The notes: generated by a model not told the origin, from the letters alone. A DNA stretch of 64,000 nt from an uncultured Gammaproteobacteria bacterium (GCA_905181885.1 CAJIZI010000003.1:1-64000); one strand, 5' to 3'. Positions 47,851 to 61,163 are shown, numbered from the stretch's first letter. Numbers and translations are program-made.

Positions 47851-49068
47851 TTATTCTTGATCAAGTTCAAAAACGTTGTGTAATGTTCTGACGCCTAGCT
47901 CTAAGTATTTTTCATCGACAACAACAGATATTTTTATTTCTGATGTTGAGATCATACTTATATTTATGCCTTCACTAGCCAGTGCTTTGAACATGGTGCT
48001 AGCAATACCTGCGTGAGAGCGCATACCTACTCCAACAATAGAAATTTTTGTGATTTTATCATCACCACTAACTTCTCTTGCACCTAATGATTTTGCTGTA
48101 GCTTGCATCACGGCCAAGGCATCTTTGTAGTCATTGCGGTGAACTGTAAATGTGAAGTCAGTAGTACCATCATGTCCAGTGTTTTGAATAATCATATCGA
48201 CTTCGATATTTTTAGCAGCTATTGGGCATAAAATTTGAGATGCGATACCTGGACTATCCGGGACACCAAGAATAGTCAGTTTTGCTTCATCGCGATTAAA
48301 GGCAATACCAGATATTAGGGCTTGTTCCATCTTAGTTTCCTCGGTGGTAATAAGTGTGCCTCCACCTTCAGTGAAGGAGGACAATACACGAAGTGGGACA
48401 TTATATTTACTTGCAAACTCAACGCTACGTATTTGTAATACTTTCGTACCTAAACTAGCCATTTCTAGCATCTCTTCAAAAGTGATGCTATCTAGGCGGC
48501 GCGCCTCAGGGACGACGCGTGGGTCAGTAGTATAAACACCATCAACATCAGTGTAGATCTGACATTCCTCTGCTTTAAGTGCGGCTGCAATTGCAACAGC
48601 TGTCGTGTCTGATCCACCCCTGCCCAAAGTAGTGATATTGCCATATTCATCACAACCTTGAAATCCAGCTACGACGACGATATGCCCTTTGGCTAGATCA
48701 GCACGAATTTTGCTATCATCGATCTCCATAATTCGTGCTTTGTTGTGTGTATTGTCTGTGAGGATACGGACTTGGCTACCAGTGTAAGAATTAGCCTGAA
48801 CACCATTTTGTGCCAGCGCCATACAAAGTAGAGCTATGGTGACCTGTTCACCGGTAGATAATAAAACATCTAATTCACGACCGCGTGGATCACTATTTAC
48901 TTCGCTAGCTAACTCTAATAGACGATTAGTTTCCCCACTCATTGCTGAAAGAACAACAACAAGTTCATGGCCCTGCTGTTGCAATTTAATAAGTTTATTG
49001 GCGATTTCTTGTATACGCTCTACAGTGCCTACTGAAGTACCACCAAATTTTTGTACGATGAGTGCCAT
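47851..49068 (-). CDS. lysC: Aspartate kinase
   Basis: MALIVQKFGGTSVGTVERIQEIA...GRGGSDTTAVAIAAALKAEECQIYTDVDGVYTTDPR. Confidence 0.95.
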   Translation of the reverse strand: MALIVQKFGGTSVGTVERIQEIANKLIKLQQQGHELVVVLSAMSGETNRLLELASEVNSDPRGRELDVLLSTGEQVTIALLCMALAQNGVQANSYTGSQVRILTDNTHNKARIMEIDDSKIRADLAKGHIVVVAGFQGCDEYGNITTLGRGGSDTTAVAIAAALKAEECQIYTDVDGVYTTDPRVVPEARRLDSITFEEMLEMASLGTKVLQIRSVEFASKYNVPLRVLSSFTEGGGTLITTEETKMEQALISGIAFNRDEAKLTILGVPDSPGIASQILCPIAAKNIEVDMIIQNTGHDGTTDFTFTVHRNDYKDALAVMQATAKSLGAREVSGDDKITKISIVGVGMRSHAGIASTMFKALASEGINISMISTSEIKISVVVDEKYLELGVRTLHNVFELDQE

Positions 49069-49069
49069 A

Positions 49070-51673
49070 CTAACTTTCCATGTGTGAAAGGATCCAGCCG
49101 GTGACTGAATCTAATGCGCTGGCCAACTTAATAGGTTGATTACCACCGCCTTGAGCCATATCAGGCCTGCCACCGCCTTTACCACCAACTTGAAGTGCTA
49201 CGTGTGAGACGAGCTCTCCCGCACGTACTTTATCTGTAATATCTTTAGTGACGCCGGCAATTAAAGTTATTTTATCACCTTCAATCGTTGATAAAATAAT
49301 AGCGGCAGGGGCAAGTTTATTCTTAAGTTCATCAACGGTATCCCTTAAGCTTTTACCATCTACACCCTCAAGCAGTGCAGCAATAACATTAACACCAGCA
49401 ATGGACTGAGCAGAGTTCACTAAATCGCTACCTGCCGAACTGGCTAATTTTCTCTTCAACTTCTCGAGTTCTTTTTCTAACTGACGTGACTTTTGAACAA
49501 GCAGCTCTGTTTTTTCTTTAACGTTGTCTGGCTCAGCTTTAAGGATACTAGCCACGCTTAAAAGCTTTTCTTGATTAGACTCGATAACATCTAAGGCTCT
49601 TTCCCCTGTGACCGCTTCAATACGGCGCACACCCGAAGCAATACCCACTTCAGATGTAATTTTTATTAAGCCTATATCGCCAGTACGATTGACATGCGTT
49701 CCACCACAAAGCTCAGTAGAGAATTTTCCGATACTGAGTACGCGGACGTTAGCATCGTATTTTTCACCAAATAAAGCTATAGCACCAGAGGCTTTGGCTT
49801 GGTCAATGTTCATAACATCAGTATTTACATTGTGATTAATTCGGATTTGCTGATTTACTAAGCGCTCTATGCTATGCAGTTGTTGCTGGTTAACAGGTTC
49901 AAAGTGAGAGAAGTCGAATCGCAAACGGTCTGCGTTCACTAAAGAGCCTTTTTGAGTAACATGGTCACCTAATAACTGCTGTAAAGCAGCATGGAGTAAA
50001 TGAGTTGCAGAATGATTTAATGAAGTTGCAACACGATTGGATTCGTCTATATGTGCTGTGACATCGTCACCTATACGTAAATTACCATTTTCTAACTGAC
50101 CGAGATGAGCAAACGCTTTACCTTGTTTGTGAGTGTCTATGACATTGAAAATGGCATTATTGGTGGTTATTTGGCCTATATCACCAGCCTGTCCACCGGA
50201 CTCTGCATAAAAAGCAGACTGTTCCAGTACTACGATTCCTTGTTGACCGGCATGAAGTTGATCAACATGTTCGTCATCTACAAGGAGATGACTAATTTTG
50301 CTGTTATTTTGTATCTGGTCATAACCACAAAATTCAGTTTCTGAATCGATAGTGGTTTGCTTAGATAGGCCGCCAGAAAATTGACTTGCAGAGCGAGCTC
50401 GCGTGCGTTGTGCTTCCATCTCACGCTCAAAGCCAGCAATATCAATAGTAAGGTGCCGCTCGCGAGCAATATCAGCAGTTAAGTCAATTGGAAAGCCATA
50501 TGTGTCATAAAGGAGGAAGACTGTTTCACCTGGGATCTCCTTATCAGCCATATTGGCAATAACTTGATCTAAAATTCTAAGGCCTTTGTCTAATGTATCG
50601 GCGAAACGTGCTTCTTCTTGCTTTAATGTGCGCTCGACATTACTTTGTGCTTTAGCAATTTCTGGGAATGCTTCACCCATTTCTTCAACGAGAGGTGAGA
50701 CAAGTTTATAAAAAAAAGCCTCTTTAAGACCAAGTTGGTGGCCATGTCGAATAGCGCGGCGAATAATACGTCGTAAAACATAGCCACGTCCTTCATTAGA
50801 AGGTTGTACACCATCTGTAATCATAAAAGAACAAGAGCGAATATGATCAGCTACAACACGCAATGATGTATGTGTAGGCTCTTTAGTACCAGAAAGTTCT
50901 TGTATTGATGTGATTAGATGTTTAAATAAATCGATATCATAATTGTTATGGACATTTTGCAATACTGCAACGAGACGCTCCAAGCCCATACCTGTATCCA
51001 CAGAGGGCTTTGGTAAATCTGTTAAGCTACCATCAGAGGCCCGGTCATATTGCATGAAAACGAGATTCCATATCTCAATATAACGGTCGCCATCTTCTTC
51101 TGGGGAACCGGGCGGGCCACCGGCAACATCTGGGCCATGATCATAAAATATTTCAGAGCAAGGTCCACATGGGCCTGTGTCTCCCATAGACCAAAAATTG
51201 TCTTTGGCACCAATGCGAGAAATACGGGAAGGGTTAACACCCATTTCATTGATCCAAATACTTGCAGCTTCATCATCATCTTCAAAGACGGTGATCCAGA
51301 GTTTGTCGGCTGGGAGTGCTAGAGTAACTGTTAAAAACTGCCAAGCGTACTGGATAGCTTCACGCTTGAAGTAGTCACCAAAACTAAAATTACCCAGCAT
51401 TTCAAAAAAAGTATGGTGACGAGCGGTGTAACCGACATTTTCCAAGTCGTTATGCTTCCCACCCGCCCGAACACACCTTTGAGAAGTCACTGCTCGGGAG
51501 TATGAGCGTGTTTCTTCGCCAAGGAATAGTTCCTTAAATTGGACCATACCTGCGTTAGTAAATAAGAGTGTTGGGTCATTTGCAGGCACTAAGGGACTAC
51601 TGGCAACTATTTGATGGCCTTGCTGCTGGAAGAAATCCAGGAATATTTTTCTAATATCTGCGCTACTTTTCAT
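49070..51673 (-). CDS. alaS: Alanine--tRNA ligase
   Basis: [49 protein letters not shown]. Confidence 0.98.
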   Translation of the reverse strand: MKSSADIRKIFLDFFQQQGHQIVASSPLVPANDPTLLFTNAGMVQFKELFLGEETRSYSRAVTSQRCVRAGGKHNDLENVGYTARHHTFFEMLGNFSFGDYFKREAIQYAWQFLTVTLALPADKLWITVFEDDDEAASIWINEMGVNPSRISRIGAKDNFWSMGDTGPCGPCSEIFYDHGPDVAGGPPGSPEEDGDRYIEIWNLVFMQYDRASDGSLTDLPKPSVDTGMGLERLVAVLQNVHNNYDIDLFKHLITSIQELSGTKEPTHTSLRVVADHIRSCSFMITDGVQPSNEGRGYVLRRIIRRAIRHGHQLGLKEAFFYKLVSPLVEEMGEAFPEIAKAQSNVERTLKQEEARFADTLDKGLRILDQVIANMADKEIPGETVFLLYDTYGFPIDLTADIARERHLTIDIAGFEREMEAQRTRARSASQFSGGLSKQTTIDSETEFCGYDQIQNNSKISHLLVDDEHVDQLHAGQQGIVVLEQSAFYAESGGQAGDIGQITTNNAIFNVIDTHKQGKAFAHLGQLENGNLRIGDDVTAHIDESNRVATSLNHSATHLLHAALQQLLGDHVTQKGSLVNADRLRFDFSHFEPVNQQQLHSIERLVNQQIRINHNVNTDVMNIDQAKASGAIALFGEKYDANVRVLSIGKFSTELCGGTHVNRTGDIGLIKITSEVGIASGVRRIEAVTGERALDVIESNQEKLLSVASILKAEPDNVKEKTELLVQKSRQLEKELEKLKRKLASSAGSDLVNSAQSIAGVNVIAALLEGVDGKSLRDTVDELKNKLAPAAIILSTIEGDKITLIAGVTKDITDKVRAGELVSHVALQVGGKGGGRPDMAQGGGNQPIKLASALDSVTGWILSHMES

Positions 51674-51678
51674 AATAT

Positions 51679-52116
51679 TTAAATATTAAAACTTTCATTT
51701 ATTTGTTCGTGGGTAAAACCTCGATACTGTAAAAACCGTTGTTGTTTGGCTCGGTCTTTAAGATCATCGGGTGCCTTTTGTCCAAAACGCTTATTGCGGG
51801 CTAAAACTGCGAGAAAGAACCAGTCTATATCTTCTTGCTCGAATACTGCATTAATAGTTTGTTTATCGACACCGCGTTCATTTAATTCAAACTTAATTTT
51901 TTGGCTTCCAAAACCTCGTTGTGAACGATAGTGAAGGTAATTCTCTGCAAAACGTAGATCACTTTGAAGATCTATTTTCGCTAATTTTTGAATTACTACA
52001 TTAATTTCATCGATCTCAAACTCTGCTTTGCGTAATTTTTTTCTGAGTTCTTCTTGGCTATGTTCACGACGTGCGAGTAAGTTTACTGCGCGGGCTGTGA
52101 GCGATTGTGCTGTCAT
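51679..52116 (-). CDS. recX: Regulatory protein RecX
   Basis: [25 protein letters not shown]...; between recA and alaS. Confidence 0.92.
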   Translation of the reverse strand: MTAQSLTARAVNLLARREHSQEELRKKLRKAEFEIDEINVVIQKLAKIDLQSDLRFAENYLHYRSQRGFGSQKIKFELNERGVDKQTINAVFEQEDIDWFFLAVLARNKRFGQKAPDDLKDRAKQQRFLQYRGFTHEQINESFNI

Positions 52117-53153
52117 GCCTCAGTGTCATTCTCGATTACTTTTTTTTCGGTAGCAGTTTTTTTATCAGGCATCATAATAGCTCTAATCTTTGCATTGATT
52201 TCATCAGCCATTTCAGGATTCTCTTTGAGGTAACTTCTAACATTATCTTTACCTTGACCAATACGGGTACCGTTATAGCTGTACCAAGCCCCCGATTTTT
52301 CGACGAGATCGTGCTCTACACCAAGATCAATAAGCTCGCCCTCTAGTGATATTCCTTCACCATATAAGATATCGAATTGGACTTGTTTAAACGGTGGAGC
52401 TACTTTATTTTTTACGACTTTAACCCGAGTTTCGTTACCTAATATTTCATCACCTTTTTTGATGGCACCAATACGACGGATATCAAGTCTAACGGAGGCA
52501 TAAAATTTTAGTGCATTACCACCAGTTGTTGTTTCTGGATTACCGAACATCACTCCAATCTTCATTCGGATCTGATTGATGAAAATGACTAAGGTATTTG
52601 ATCGTTTGATGTTAGCAGTAAGTTTACGTAAAGCTTGAGACATTAGGCGTGCTTGAAGACCCATATGACTAGCACCCATTTCACCTTCTATTTCAGCTTT
52701 TGGCGTCAAGGCTGCAACGGAATCAATAACTATGAGATCAACAGCTCCAGAACGAGTAAGCATGTCAGTTATCTCAAGTGCTTGTTCTCCTGTGTCAGGC
52801 TGTGAAACTAGTAAGTCATCGATATTAACTCCTAGCTTTTCAGCATATAAAGGATCAAGAGCATGTTCGGCATCAACGAAAGCTGCAGTACCACCGGCTT
52901 TTTGCATTTCAGCAATTGCGTGTAATGTGAGGGTAGTTTTACCTGAGGATTCAGGTCCGTAGATCTCAACAACACGACCGCGAGGAAGGCCACCAATTCC
53001 TAGTGCGACATCTAAGCCGATTGAACCTGTTGATACGGCCTCAATATCGCGGCTTGCGGCAGAGTCACCCAATCGCATAACAGCACCCTTACCAAATTGT
53101 TTTTCAATTTGGCCAAGTGCAGCACCGAGTGCTTTCTTTTTGTCGTCATCCAT
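52113..53153 (-). CDS. recA: Recombinase RecA
   Basis: [23 protein letters not shown]...[35 protein letters not shown]. Confidence 0.98.
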   Translation of the reverse strand: MDDDKKKALGAALGQIEKQFGKGAVMRLGDSAASRDIEAVSTGSIGLDVALGIGGLPRGRVVEIYGPESSGKTTLTLHAIAEMQKAGGTAAFVDAEHALDPLYAEKLGVNIDDLLVSQPDTGEQALEITDMLTRSGAVDLIVIDSVAALTPKAEIEGEMGASHMGLQARLMSQALRKLTANIKRSNTLVIFINQIRMKIGVMFGNPETTTGGNALKFYASVRLDIRRIGAIKKGDEILGNETRVKVVKNKVAPPFKQVQFDILYGEGISLEGELIDLGVEHDLVEKSGAWYSYNGTRIGQGKDNVRSYLKENPEMADEINAKIRAIMMPDKKTATEKKVIENDTEA

Positions 53154-53199
53154 TTTTAAGTTGCCCTTATAAAAGTCGCGTAATTACCTACTCGCTGGA

Positions 53200-53718
53200 T
53201 TATCCCATAGAATGCTTAGTGTCTCTAGCGTTTTTAACTATTCCTTCTAATGCTGTTGTAACAGCTTGTCGTCGAATCATTTCTCGATCTCCCTTGAATA
53301 GGTACTGTGCGCTAATTGTTGGGTTATTTTTGATTGAAAAAGCAAAGCAAACTGTTCCAACAGGCTTGATTTTTGTCCCACCTGTGGGCCCAGCAATACC
53401 CGTAATAGCAACACTAATAGAGGCTTGGCTATTTTTGAGTGCACCTTCAGCCATTTCGATAGCTGTTTCTTTACTGACAGCGCCATATTTTTCGATTGTG
53501 GTTGCAGATACGGATAAAAGGTCTTGCTTAGCTTGATTGCTATATGGAACAAACCCTCGGTCAAACCAAATTGAGCTACCAGTTAGATCAGTACAACACT
53601 TAGCTAGCCATCCACCAGTGCAAGATTCAGCGGTTGTAAGTTGGTGCCTATGGTCTAATAGAGTTTCAGCAACATGTTGAATTAAATTTTCAAGTTGAGC
53701 ATCAGAATCTGTTTTCAT
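53200..53718 (-). CDS. pncC: CinA C-terminal-like nicotinamide-nucleotide amidohydrolase
   Basis: [23 protein letters not shown]...[25 protein letters not shown]. Confidence 0.9.
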   Translation of the reverse strand: MKTDSDAQLENLIQHVAETLLDHRHQLTTAESCTGGWLAKCCTDLTGSSIWFDRGFVPYSNQAKQDLLSVSATTIEKYGAVSKETAIEMAEGALKNSQASISVAITGIAGPTGGTKIKPVGTVCFAFSIKNNPTISAQYLFKGDREMIRRQAVTTALEGIVKNARDTKHSMG

Positions 53719-53734
53719 AAGCTACACTATAGTA

Positions 53735-56299
53735 ATGGTCAAGAAACAAAATCATACCCCAATGATGCAGCAATATCTGCGTATTAAGTCTGAGAACCCA
53801 GGTTATTTACTGTTTTATCGCATGGGAGACTTTTATGAGATGTTCTTTGAGGATGCACACCAGGCTGCTGAACTATTAGGTATCACATTGACTGCGCGGG
53901 GGAGCAGTGATGGTTCACCTATCCCGATGGCAGGCGTGCCATATCATGCAGCGGATGGTTACTTAGCGAAACTTGTAAAGCTCGGCGTATCAGTCGCTAT
54001 CTGTGAGCAGATAGGTGATCCAGCTGTTGATAAAGGTCCTGTTCACCGCGAAGTAGTTCGAATAATTACGCCGGGAACGTTGACAGAAGAAGCGTTACTT
54101 GATGGCCGTAATGAAAACTTATTGGTAGCAGTGTGTCAGTTCAAAGGTCGCTATGGTTTATCAACAGCAGAGTTGAGTAGTGGCCGTTTCACCTTAAGTG
54201 AGGTTGAATCATTACCTGAGTTGCTAGCTGAACTTTCGAGATTAAATGCGGCTGAAATTTTAGTGGATGAATCTGAAGTTGATAATTTAGAGCTTTTTAC
54301 CAAGCAATTACACTCATTACCACCGTGGCATTTTGATTTGACGGTGGCTCGGCGACGTTTATGCGAGCAATTTCAAACACAAGACTTAAAAGCTTTTGCT
54401 TGTGATGGTTTAGATCTGGGGTTAACGGCTGCAGGTTGTTTATTAAATTATGCTCAAGAGACCCATCGCGGAGCTCTACCGCATCTTCGAAGTATTAAGG
54501 TTGAACATTCTAGTGAAAGTATTCAAATTGATCCTCAATCAAGACGTAATTTAGAACTTGAACTTAATTTGTCGGGTGGTAAAGACAATACTTTACTTTC
54601 GGTATTGGATAAAACAGTTACCCCGATGGGAGCACGATTATTCAGACGTTGGTTATTACAGCCATTACGTGATCAATCAGTTTTAACCCAAAGGCAGCTA
54701 TCTATTCAGCAGTTGATTCGTTTGCAGGGTAGTGAGTTATGTAAGTCTTTGCTTAAACCTCTGGGTGATATTGAGCGAGTATTAGCTCGAATTGCTCTGC
54801 GTACAGCTAGGCCACGAGATTTCATGCAGCTACGAAATACTTTGTCCTTGTTACCAGGTTTGCATAAACAATTGGCAGTCTTTGAATCGGCCCGACTTGT
54901 ACAGTTAGATCGTGAAATGGGTACTTTTCCTGAATTACTGGCATTGTTAAACAGAGCATTAATTGACGAGCCGCCAGTATTAATTCGCGACGGGGGTGTG
55001 ATCGCGCCTGGTTATGATGAAGCGTTGGATAAGTTGCGTAACATTCGTGATGAGGCAAATCAGTATTTAATAGAACTAGAGTTGCGTGAACGTGAGCGAA
55101 CCGGTGTATCGACATTGAAAGTAGGTTACAACAGAGTTCATGGCTACTATATTGAATTAAGCCGTAGTCATAATATTTCGTTACCCACAGATTATGTTCG
55201 TCGGCAGACTTTGAAAAACGCAGAACGCTATATTACGCCGGAATTAAAAACCTTTGAGGAGCAAGTTTTATCGGCTAAAGAGCGTGCTTTAGTACTAGAA
55301 AAAGCATTGTATGATGCCTTATTCGACATGATAACTCCCGATTTAATAGCACTACAGTTAGCAGCTAATGCATTAGCAGAATTGGATGTATTAGTTAATT
55401 TAGCCGAGAGGGCAGAGACTCTAAAATATGTAGCTCCAACATTTACTGAGCAGGCTGGTATTCATATAGAACAGGGTAGACATCCAGTTGTTGAAGATTC
55501 AAGTTCACAGCATTTTTGTCCGAATGATGTAGTGTTTACAGATCAACAGCGATTATTAATGATCACCGGTCCTAATATGGGCGGTAAGTCGACCTACATG
55601 AGGCAAGTTGCCTTGATAGTACTATTGGCTCATATTGGAAGCTTTGTACCAGCTATAAAAGCGAATATAGGACCTATAGATCAAATTTTCACTCGTATTG
55701 GTGCTTCGGATGATTTAGCATCAGGTCGGTCGACGTTTATGGTGGAAATGAATGAAGCCGCTAATATTCTAAATAATGCTTCAAAATATAGTTTAGTACT
55801 GATGGATGAAGTTGGGCGAGGTACAAGTACGTTTGATGGCTTAGCATTAGCTTGGGCCTGTGCAGAAAAGTTAGTGAAAGATATCGGTGCTTATAGTTTA
55901 TTTGCGACGCATTATTTTGAATTAACACGGATCCCTGTTTTGCATGATGAGGCTATTAATGTCCACCTAGATGCTATTGAACATGGAGAGAAAATTGTGT
56001 TTATGCATGAGCTTAAATTAGGGCCAGCTAACCAAAGCTACGGGATACAAGTCGCTAAATTAGCAGGTGTCCCTGATGATGTTATTGCGAGAGCTAAAGT
56101 GAAATTGGCAGAGCTTGAAGCCAATCGCCAAGAGTTATCGGTATCGCTAGAAGGTAAACAAAATGATTTGTTTACTAAAGTGATACCACCATCAAAATTA
56201 GAACAACAGTTGAATACTATTGACCCCAATGAACTAACGCCAAAACAAGCTTTGGATGCTCTATATCAATTAAAAAAGATACTAAATAAAGATAATTAA
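53735..56299 (+). CDS. mutS: DNA mismatch repair protein MutS
   Basis: [35 protein letters not shown]...[14 protein letters not shown]. Confidence 0.98.
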   Translation: MVKKQNHTPMMQQYLRIKSENPGYLLFYRMGDFYEMFFEDAHQAAELLGITLTARGSSDGSPIPMAGVPYHAADGYLAKLVKLGVSVAICEQIGDPAVDKGPVHREVVRIITPGTLTEEALLDGRNENLLVAVCQFKGRYGLSTAELSSGRFTLSEVESLPELLAELSRLNAAEILVDESEVDNLELFTKQLHSLPPWHFDLTVARRRLCEQFQTQDLKAFACDGLDLGLTAAGCLLNYAQETHRGALPHLRSIKVEHSSESIQIDPQSRRNLELELNLSGGKDNTLLSVLDKTVTPMGARLFRRWLLQPLRDQSVLTQRQLSIQQLIRLQGSELCKSLLKPLGDIERVLARIALRTARPRDFMQLRNTLSLLPGLHKQLAVFESARLVQLDREMGTFPELLALLNRALIDEPPVLIRDGGVIAPGYDEALDKLRNIRDEANQYLIELELRERERTGVSTLKVGYNRVHGYYIELSRSHNISLPTDYVRRQTLKNAERYITPELKTFEEQVLSAKERALVLEKALYDALFDMITPDLIALQLAANALAELDVLVNLAERAETLKYVAPTFTEQAGIHIEQGRHPVVEDSSSQHFCPNDVVFTDQQRLLMITGPNMGGKSTYMRQVALIVLLAHIGSFVPAIKANIGPIDQIFTRIGASDDLASGRSTFMVEMNEAANILNNASKYSLVLMDEVGRGTSTFDGLALAWACAEKLVKDIGAYSLFATHYFELTRIPVLHDEAINVHLDAIEHGEKIVFMHELKLGPANQSYGIQVAKLAGVPDDVIARAKVKLAELEANRQELSVSLEGKQNDLFTKVIPPSKLEQQLNTIDPNELTPKQALDALYQLKKILNKDN

Positions 56300-56303
56300 A
56301 GGG

Positions 56304-56849
56304 CTAGTCTTTAAAGCAAGATTTTAATCGCTCCTGTAATGTTTTGCTACCGATCTTATTCATTAGAGCAATATTGCGCTCAGGTATTTTTTCTGGGTTG
56401 GGGTATGAAGTTAATGCTTGCTCTATACTCTTTTCACGTAGTAAATGAATCAGAGGGAAAGGTGAGCGATTTGTATAATTTTCAGGATCTTCAGATTGGG
56501 TATCTGCAAACTGATAATTTGGGTGAAAAGAAGCAACTTGGTAGGTCCCTATGTAATCTTGACGAATTAGTAATGCATCAACTTCATCAAGAAAATCATT
56601 ATAATCACCAAAATTCTGTAAAACTTTGGGATGAACAATTAATATTGTTTCTATTTTTGGCTTGTTATCTAGCTGTGTGAGTTCTTTTTGAAGTGTTTGA
56701 AGCAACTGTTGAGTTGTTATGGCATCAGAAACTGTAATCCTGATTCTTTTTTCAAGGAATTCCCGTTTTGCAAAAGGGCAGAGGTTTAGACCAATAACTG
56801 TCTTCTCCAGCCAGTGATTGATAGCATTTAAATATAGATTATCAGTCAT
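56304..56849 (-). CDS. DUF1415-like protein
   Basis: WLEKTVIGLNLCPFAKREFLEKRIRITVSDA...LIRQDYIGTYQVASFHPNYQFADT. Confidence 0.75.
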   Translation of the reverse strand: MTDNLYLNAINHWLEKTVIGLNLCPFAKREFLEKRIRITVSDAITTQQLLQTLQKELTQLDNKPKIETILIVHPKVLQNFGDYNDFLDEVDALLIRQDYIGTYQVASFHPNYQFADTQSEDPENYTNRSPFPLIHLLREKSIEQALTSYPNPEKIPERNIALMNKIGSKTLQERLKSCFKD

Positions 56850-57336
56850 TCTTTTGTTTAAGATTTGAACTGGTGATGAGCATATCTGTAGTTATCTCGC
56901 CACTAGTTAAAATTGTTGCCCTGATCCCTGCTTTATTTGTGAAAGCTTTTAGAACTTGTAGTTTTGAAACTAACTTAGAAGCTAATTTCTCGCTAAGCGA
57001 ATGACAGGGTTCGCAAAGCTCAGTCCCTAACAGTTTGATTGATCCAATAAAGAATTCTTGACCTACCAATTCATTCAGTAAAACACCTTCAGTAATTAAA
57101 TTGCGGCGGGTGTCTTTTATGGATACTTTTTGTTGGTAATTATTATTAAAGTTGTTTATGTTTTCGATCTCTATTAAGGTGATATTTTGGCCCGGCCAGC
57201 GATGTTGGTCATAATTTCTATCACCAATTATGCCTTTACGTGCAATAACTTTTATCTTGTTTACGTTTTGCTGAGATGAATTAGTCTGAGGGGCTATAAA
57301 TATTGCTTTGATCACGATAAAACTTTCTGGAGCCAA
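56842..57336 (-). CDS. MOSC domain protein
   Basis: RKGIIGDRNYDQHRWPGQNITLIEIENI...RRNLITEGVLLNELVGQEFFIG. Confidence 0.8.
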   Translation of the reverse strand: MAPESFIVIKAIFIAPQTNSSQQNVNKIKVIARKGIIGDRNYDQHRWPGQNITLIEIENINNFNNNYQQKVSIKDTRRNLITEGVLLNELVGQEFFIGSIKLLGTELCEPCHSLSEKLASKLVSKLQVLKAFTNKAGIRATILTSGEITTDMLITSSNLKQKND

Positions 57337-57971
57337 GCTGATATATCGTCGATTTCTTGAGGGTGGATTTCGTGAGCCATTGGATAACTTTTATATTGTG
57401 GCTTTATGCCAAGTTTTCTCAATTTTTCAATGGCCTGTTCTGCCATAATAGGGGGCACAATATCATCATGTTTACCGTGAAAAATATGTATAGGCACTAA
57501 TTTATTTTCTTTGTGTGGCATGATAGTTTTATGCGTTGCGAAGTAGCTAGATAGCGACATTATTCCGGCTAACGGTTTATCAAAAGTTAACCCAGCCTCA
57601 AAAACAACTGCACCACCCTGAGAGAAACCAGCAAGTACGACTCGATCACTTGGTATTCCTTGTGCAATTTCTCTATCAATCAACGTCTTAATTGCCTTTG
57701 AAGAGGCCATTATTTGTGGAGTGTCTATTTCTCGTTCCATGTTCATGGCATAAATGTCATACCAGCCTGGCATGATAGCTCCGCCATTGATGGTAATGGC
57801 TATGGAGGGCGCATGAGGAAATACAAACCGGATCCCAGCTGAGTCAGGTAGCTTTAGACGTGGGATGAGCGGCACAAAATCATGGCCATTTGCTCCTAAG
57901 CCATGAAGCCAAATCACAGATGCATTGATGTCTGGTTTTGTTTCGACGATTTCAGAGGGTAAATAAGTCAT
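57312..57971 (-). CDS. Alpha/beta hydrolase, phospholipase/carboxylesterase family
   Basis: VIWLHGLGANGHDFVPLIPRL...VVLAGFSQGGAVVFEAGL. Confidence 0.92.
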   Translation of the reverse strand: MTYLPSEIVETKPDINASVIWLHGLGANGHDFVPLIPRLKLPDSAGIRFVFPHAPSIAITINGGAIMPGWYDIYAMNMEREIDTPQIMASSKAIKTLIDREIAQGIPSDRVVLAGFSQGGAVVFEAGLTFDKPLAGIMSLSSYFATHKTIMPHKENKLVPIHIFHGKHDDIVPPIMAEQAIEKLRKLGIKPQYKSYPMAHEIHPQEIDDISAWLQKVLS

Positions 57972-58038
57972 GGCTTTTCTTGTTTTATAGTGAAAAGGTT
58001 AAATGTTATTAAGCGGTTGATATAAAGATATATAATTA

Positions 58039-58317
58039 TCAACTAACATATTTCGCTGGCTCCTTGAAAGAGGTGAGGTTGTGAATTGGTGGGGGCATTT
58101 GAACGTGATAGCCTTGCCTTTCAATATTCTCCATTACTTTAATAATATTCTCTCTAGCTAGAGCTTTCTTGGGTGATAAGCAGAGCTGCATCACAAAGAT
58201 CGGTTCTTTTCCCATTGAAGAAAACAATTCTTGAGGGACCTTAGAGAAGTCATCTTTTTTTTCTATGTATAAATAGAGCTCGTCTTTGCGACTACTTTTG
58301 TAGATATAAGTATTCAT
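58039..58317 (-). CDS. YcgL-like protein
   Basis: MNTYIYKSSRKDELYLYIEKKDDFSKVPQELFSSMGKEPIFVMQLCL. Confidence 0.8.
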   Translation of the reverse strand: MNTYIYKSSRKDELYLYIEKKDDFSKVPQELFSSMGKEPIFVMQLCLSPKKALARENIIKVMENIERQGYHVQMPPPIHNLTSFKEPAKYVS

Positions 58318-58326
58318 TATTTGGTT

Positions 58327-58716
58327 CTATGAAATAGGTGGGTGAAAAATAAGTTGTACCGTCACACCGGCAGGATCATAACAATAAAAGCTACGTGCAC
58401 CGTCTCTGTGGGTTCGTGGTGGTTGTTGGAGAGGAACATTGTGATAGCTTAGAAACTGATACCATTCATCTACTAGCTCTGGCGTGTTGATAATAAAGCC
58501 TATGTGGTCAAGCCTCTGATTTGATTTATCGAACTTTTCAGATCCTCGATGTAAGGCGAGATTGTCATTACCAGAGGTTAAGAAGAGGTTGTCTGCATCG
58601 GGTTGCCATTCTATTTCCATGCCGAGTATTTCGATATAGAAGTGGGCGCAGGCTTCGAGGTCTTTAACGAAGAGGGCAATATGGCGTAAACCACTTGTGG
58701 CTGCAGGTCTTTTCAT
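58327..58716 (-). CDS. VOC (glyoxalase-like) family protein
   Basis: LRHIALFVKDLEACAHFYIEILGMEIEWQ. Confidence 0.9.
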   Translation of the reverse strand: MKRPAATSGLRHIALFVKDLEACAHFYIEILGMEIEWQPDADNLFLTSGNDNLALHRGSEKFDKSNQRLDHIGFIINTPELVDEWYQFLSYHNVPLQQPPRTHRDGARSFYCYDPAGVTVQLIFHPPIS

Positions 58717-58746
58717 TAGGAGTACTCGGTCAGTAAGTAAGAGAAG

Positions 58747-59166
58747 TTAAGTAAGATTAATAATTTCATAGTCATGAGTGATATTAGCTGATTTTCCCAA
58801 CATTAAAGAAGCGGAGCAATATTTTTCAGAAGAAAGCTCTATTGCACGCTTTACTTGAGCTTCTTTGATATTGCTCCCACTAATGATGTAATGGATATGT
58901 ATATCTGTGAATATTTTTGGAATACTTTCACTTCGCTGGCCATCAATTTCCACAATACAATCAATAATATTTTGTCGCGACTTTTTTAACATTTCAACAA
59001 CATCAAAACTAGTACAGCCGCCTAGACCAAGTAATAGCAACTCCATAGGGCGCATTCCTGTTCCATGTCCACCTAGATTCTCAGGCCCATCCATAATGAG
59101 ACTATGTTTTGTGCCAGATTCACCAACAAATTGTACATCCTCAACCCACTTGACTCGTGCTTTCAT
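58747..59166 (-). CDS. OsmC family protein
   Basis: GMRPMELLLLGLGGCTSFDVVEMLKKSRQ. Confidence 0.92.
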   Translation of the reverse strand: MKARVKWVEDVQFVGESGTKHSLIMDGPENLGGHGTGMRPMELLLLGLGGCTSFDVVEMLKKSRQNIIDCIVEIDGQRSESIPKIFTDIHIHYIISGSNIKEAQVKRAIELSSEKYCSASLMLGKSANITHDYEIINLT

Positions 59167-59320
59167 TAATAATTAACCAGATATTGAAAATTCTTATCAA
59201 TATTGACATATTTAATGTCAATAGAGTTAGTAATAACTCTATTGCTAAGGTGTATTAGTCCGGTTATCTGTGATTTTGAAAGGAATAAAACGCCTATTAA
59301 AAGGCATACAATAGGCTGGA

Positions 59321-60121
59321 CTAATGGTTAAATAATTTACTGAGCTCAAGACCAGGGTCATCAGCTCGCATAAAAGTTTCTCCGATTAAAAAGCCATGAA
59401 CATGATTTTCACGCATTAATGCGACATCTGCAGCGTTGTGAATACCACTTTCTGTGATGACGGTATGATTCTCAGGAATCCTAGATAGTAAGTCTAATGT
59501 TGTATCTAAAGATGTCTCAAAGGTACTTAAGTTACGGTTATTGATACCTATTAAGGGTAAATTTAGTATTAGTGCACGCTCTAACTCTTCGGCATCATGG
59601 ACTTCCACCAATACATCCATATCTAAATTGATTGCAAGATCTGTCAGCTCGCTTAGTTGTTCATCATTTAATGCGGAGACGATAAGTAAAATACAGTCTG
59701 CATTGATGGCTCGAGACTCATACACTTGATATGGGTTAATAATAAAGTCTTTACGAATGACTGGTATTGTTGTTGCTGCTCGTGCTTGTTGTAAATAAGC
59801 TTCACTACCTTGAAAAAAATCTTTATCTGTTAATACAGATAAGCATGCTGCACCATGTTTTTCATAGGATAGTGCAATATCAGCAGGAAGAAAGTTTTCT
59901 CTTAGTAATCCTTTGCTGGGGGAAGCTTTCTTAATTTCAGCTATGACTGCTGTTTGGCCAGCATTAATTTTTTTCTCTATAGATGCTACAAATCCACGTG
60001 GTGATTCGGCATCCTCTGCTCGTTTCATAATTTGTGACAATGAAACAATTTGACTACGTTTGTTTATTTCTTCGTGCTTACGGTGAAGGATCTTTTTTAA
60101 AATATCTGGAGTATTAGTCAT
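59321..60121 (-). CDS. trpC: Indole-3-glycerol phosphate synthase
   Basis: [16 protein letters not shown]...[20 protein letters not shown]. Confidence 0.97.
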   Translation of the reverse strand: MTNTPDILKKILHRKHEEINKRSQIVSLSQIMKRAEDAESPRGFVASIEKKINAGQTAVIAEIKKASPSKGLLRENFLPADIALSYEKHGAACLSVLTDKDFFQGSEAYLQQARAATTIPVIRKDFIINPYQVYESRAINADCILLIVSALNDEQLSELTDLAINLDMDVLVEVHDAEELERALILNLPLIGINNRNLSTFETSLDTTLDLLSRIPENHTVITESGIHNAADVALMRENHVHGFLIGETFMRADDPGLELSKLFNH

Positions 60122-60134
60122 AGTTTATTTTGTC

Positions 60135-61148
60135 TTAAGTGTTGCTACAGCTGATGAAGTCTTGTAGTTTTTGTTTAGCTTGACCATTGTCAATGAGTGT
60201 TTGTGCTTGCTCAATACCCTTGGATAGACTCGATACAAGATCAGCTGCGTAGATCGCAGCACCAGCATTTAGCACTACGATATCTCTTGCTGCTCCTAGC
60301 TCACCATCAAAGATTGAATTAATAATTGCTAAACTTTCCACGGCGCTTTGAATAGCTAACTGGCTCACATTCTCACGTTTTAGACCAAAGTCTTCAGGAC
60401 AAACTTCATAACAGGTAACCACATTATTTTTGAGTTCTGCAACGTAGGTTTGCTCTCCTATACTGATCTCATCGAGACCATCTTTAGAGTGAACGACTAA
60501 TACATGTTTACTACCTAATGCTTTCAAAACATAGGCCATGGGTTCAACCCATTTTTTATCGAAGACACCTAAGACTTGATGGAGAGCCTTCGCTGGGTTA
60601 GTTAAAGGTCCGAGCAAATTGAAAATGGTTCTTACAGCCATTTCACGACGTGGAGCGATGGTATGCTTCATAGCATCATGATGTTTCTGAGCAAACATGA
60701 AACCAACGCCAACTGTGTTAATACAGTTTTTAACCTGTTGTGGAGAAACATCTAGGTTTACACCAGCAGCCTCTAAAACATCAGCACTTCCAGAACTGCT
60801 ACTGATAGAGCGGTTGCCATGCTTTGCAACTTTAGCACCAGCAGCAGCCACGACAAATGCACTTGCAGTAGAAACGTTAAAGGTACTAGCTCCGTCTCCG
60901 CCAGTACCACAGGTATCAACAAGATTGTCAGATCCCATGTCGACAGGAGTTGCCAGACTTCGCATTACTTGGGCGGCAGCGGTAATCTCGGTAATTGTTT
61001 CACCTTTCATTTGCAATGCAATCAGAAAGCCGCCAATTTGTGATGGCGTGGCTTTGCCGGTCATGATCTGCTGCATCACTGCTGTCATTTGCTGTGATGT
61101 TAAGTCTTGTCTATTTACAAGGAGTTTAAGAGCATTTTTTATATCCAT
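60135..61148 (-). CDS. trpD: Anthranilate phosphoribosyltransferase
   Basis: [40 protein letters not shown]. Confidence 0.97.
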   Translation of the reverse strand: MDIKNALKLLVNRQDLTSQQMTAVMQQIMTGKATPSQIGGFLIALQMKGETITEITAAAQVMRSLATPVDMGSDNLVDTCGTGGDGASTFNVSTASAFVVAAAGAKVAKHGNRSISSSSGSADVLEAAGVNLDVSPQQVKNCINTVGVGFMFAQKHHDAMKHTIAPRREMAVRTIFNLLGPLTNPAKALHQVLGVFDKKWVEPMAYVLKALGSKHVLVVHSKDGLDEISIGEQTYVAELKNNVVTCYEVCPEDFGLKRENVSQLAIQSAVESLAIINSIFDGELGAARDIVVLNAGAAIYAADLVSSLSKGIEQAQTLIDNGQAKQKLQDFISCSNT

Positions 61149-61163
61149 GTTGAATGTAGAATC

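Noticed and set aside
50105-50344. Antisense ORFs within alaS, recA, mutS and other core genes
   Set aside because: Overlap well-supported genes on the opposite strand, have no recognisable products or ribosome-binding sites; considered spurious.
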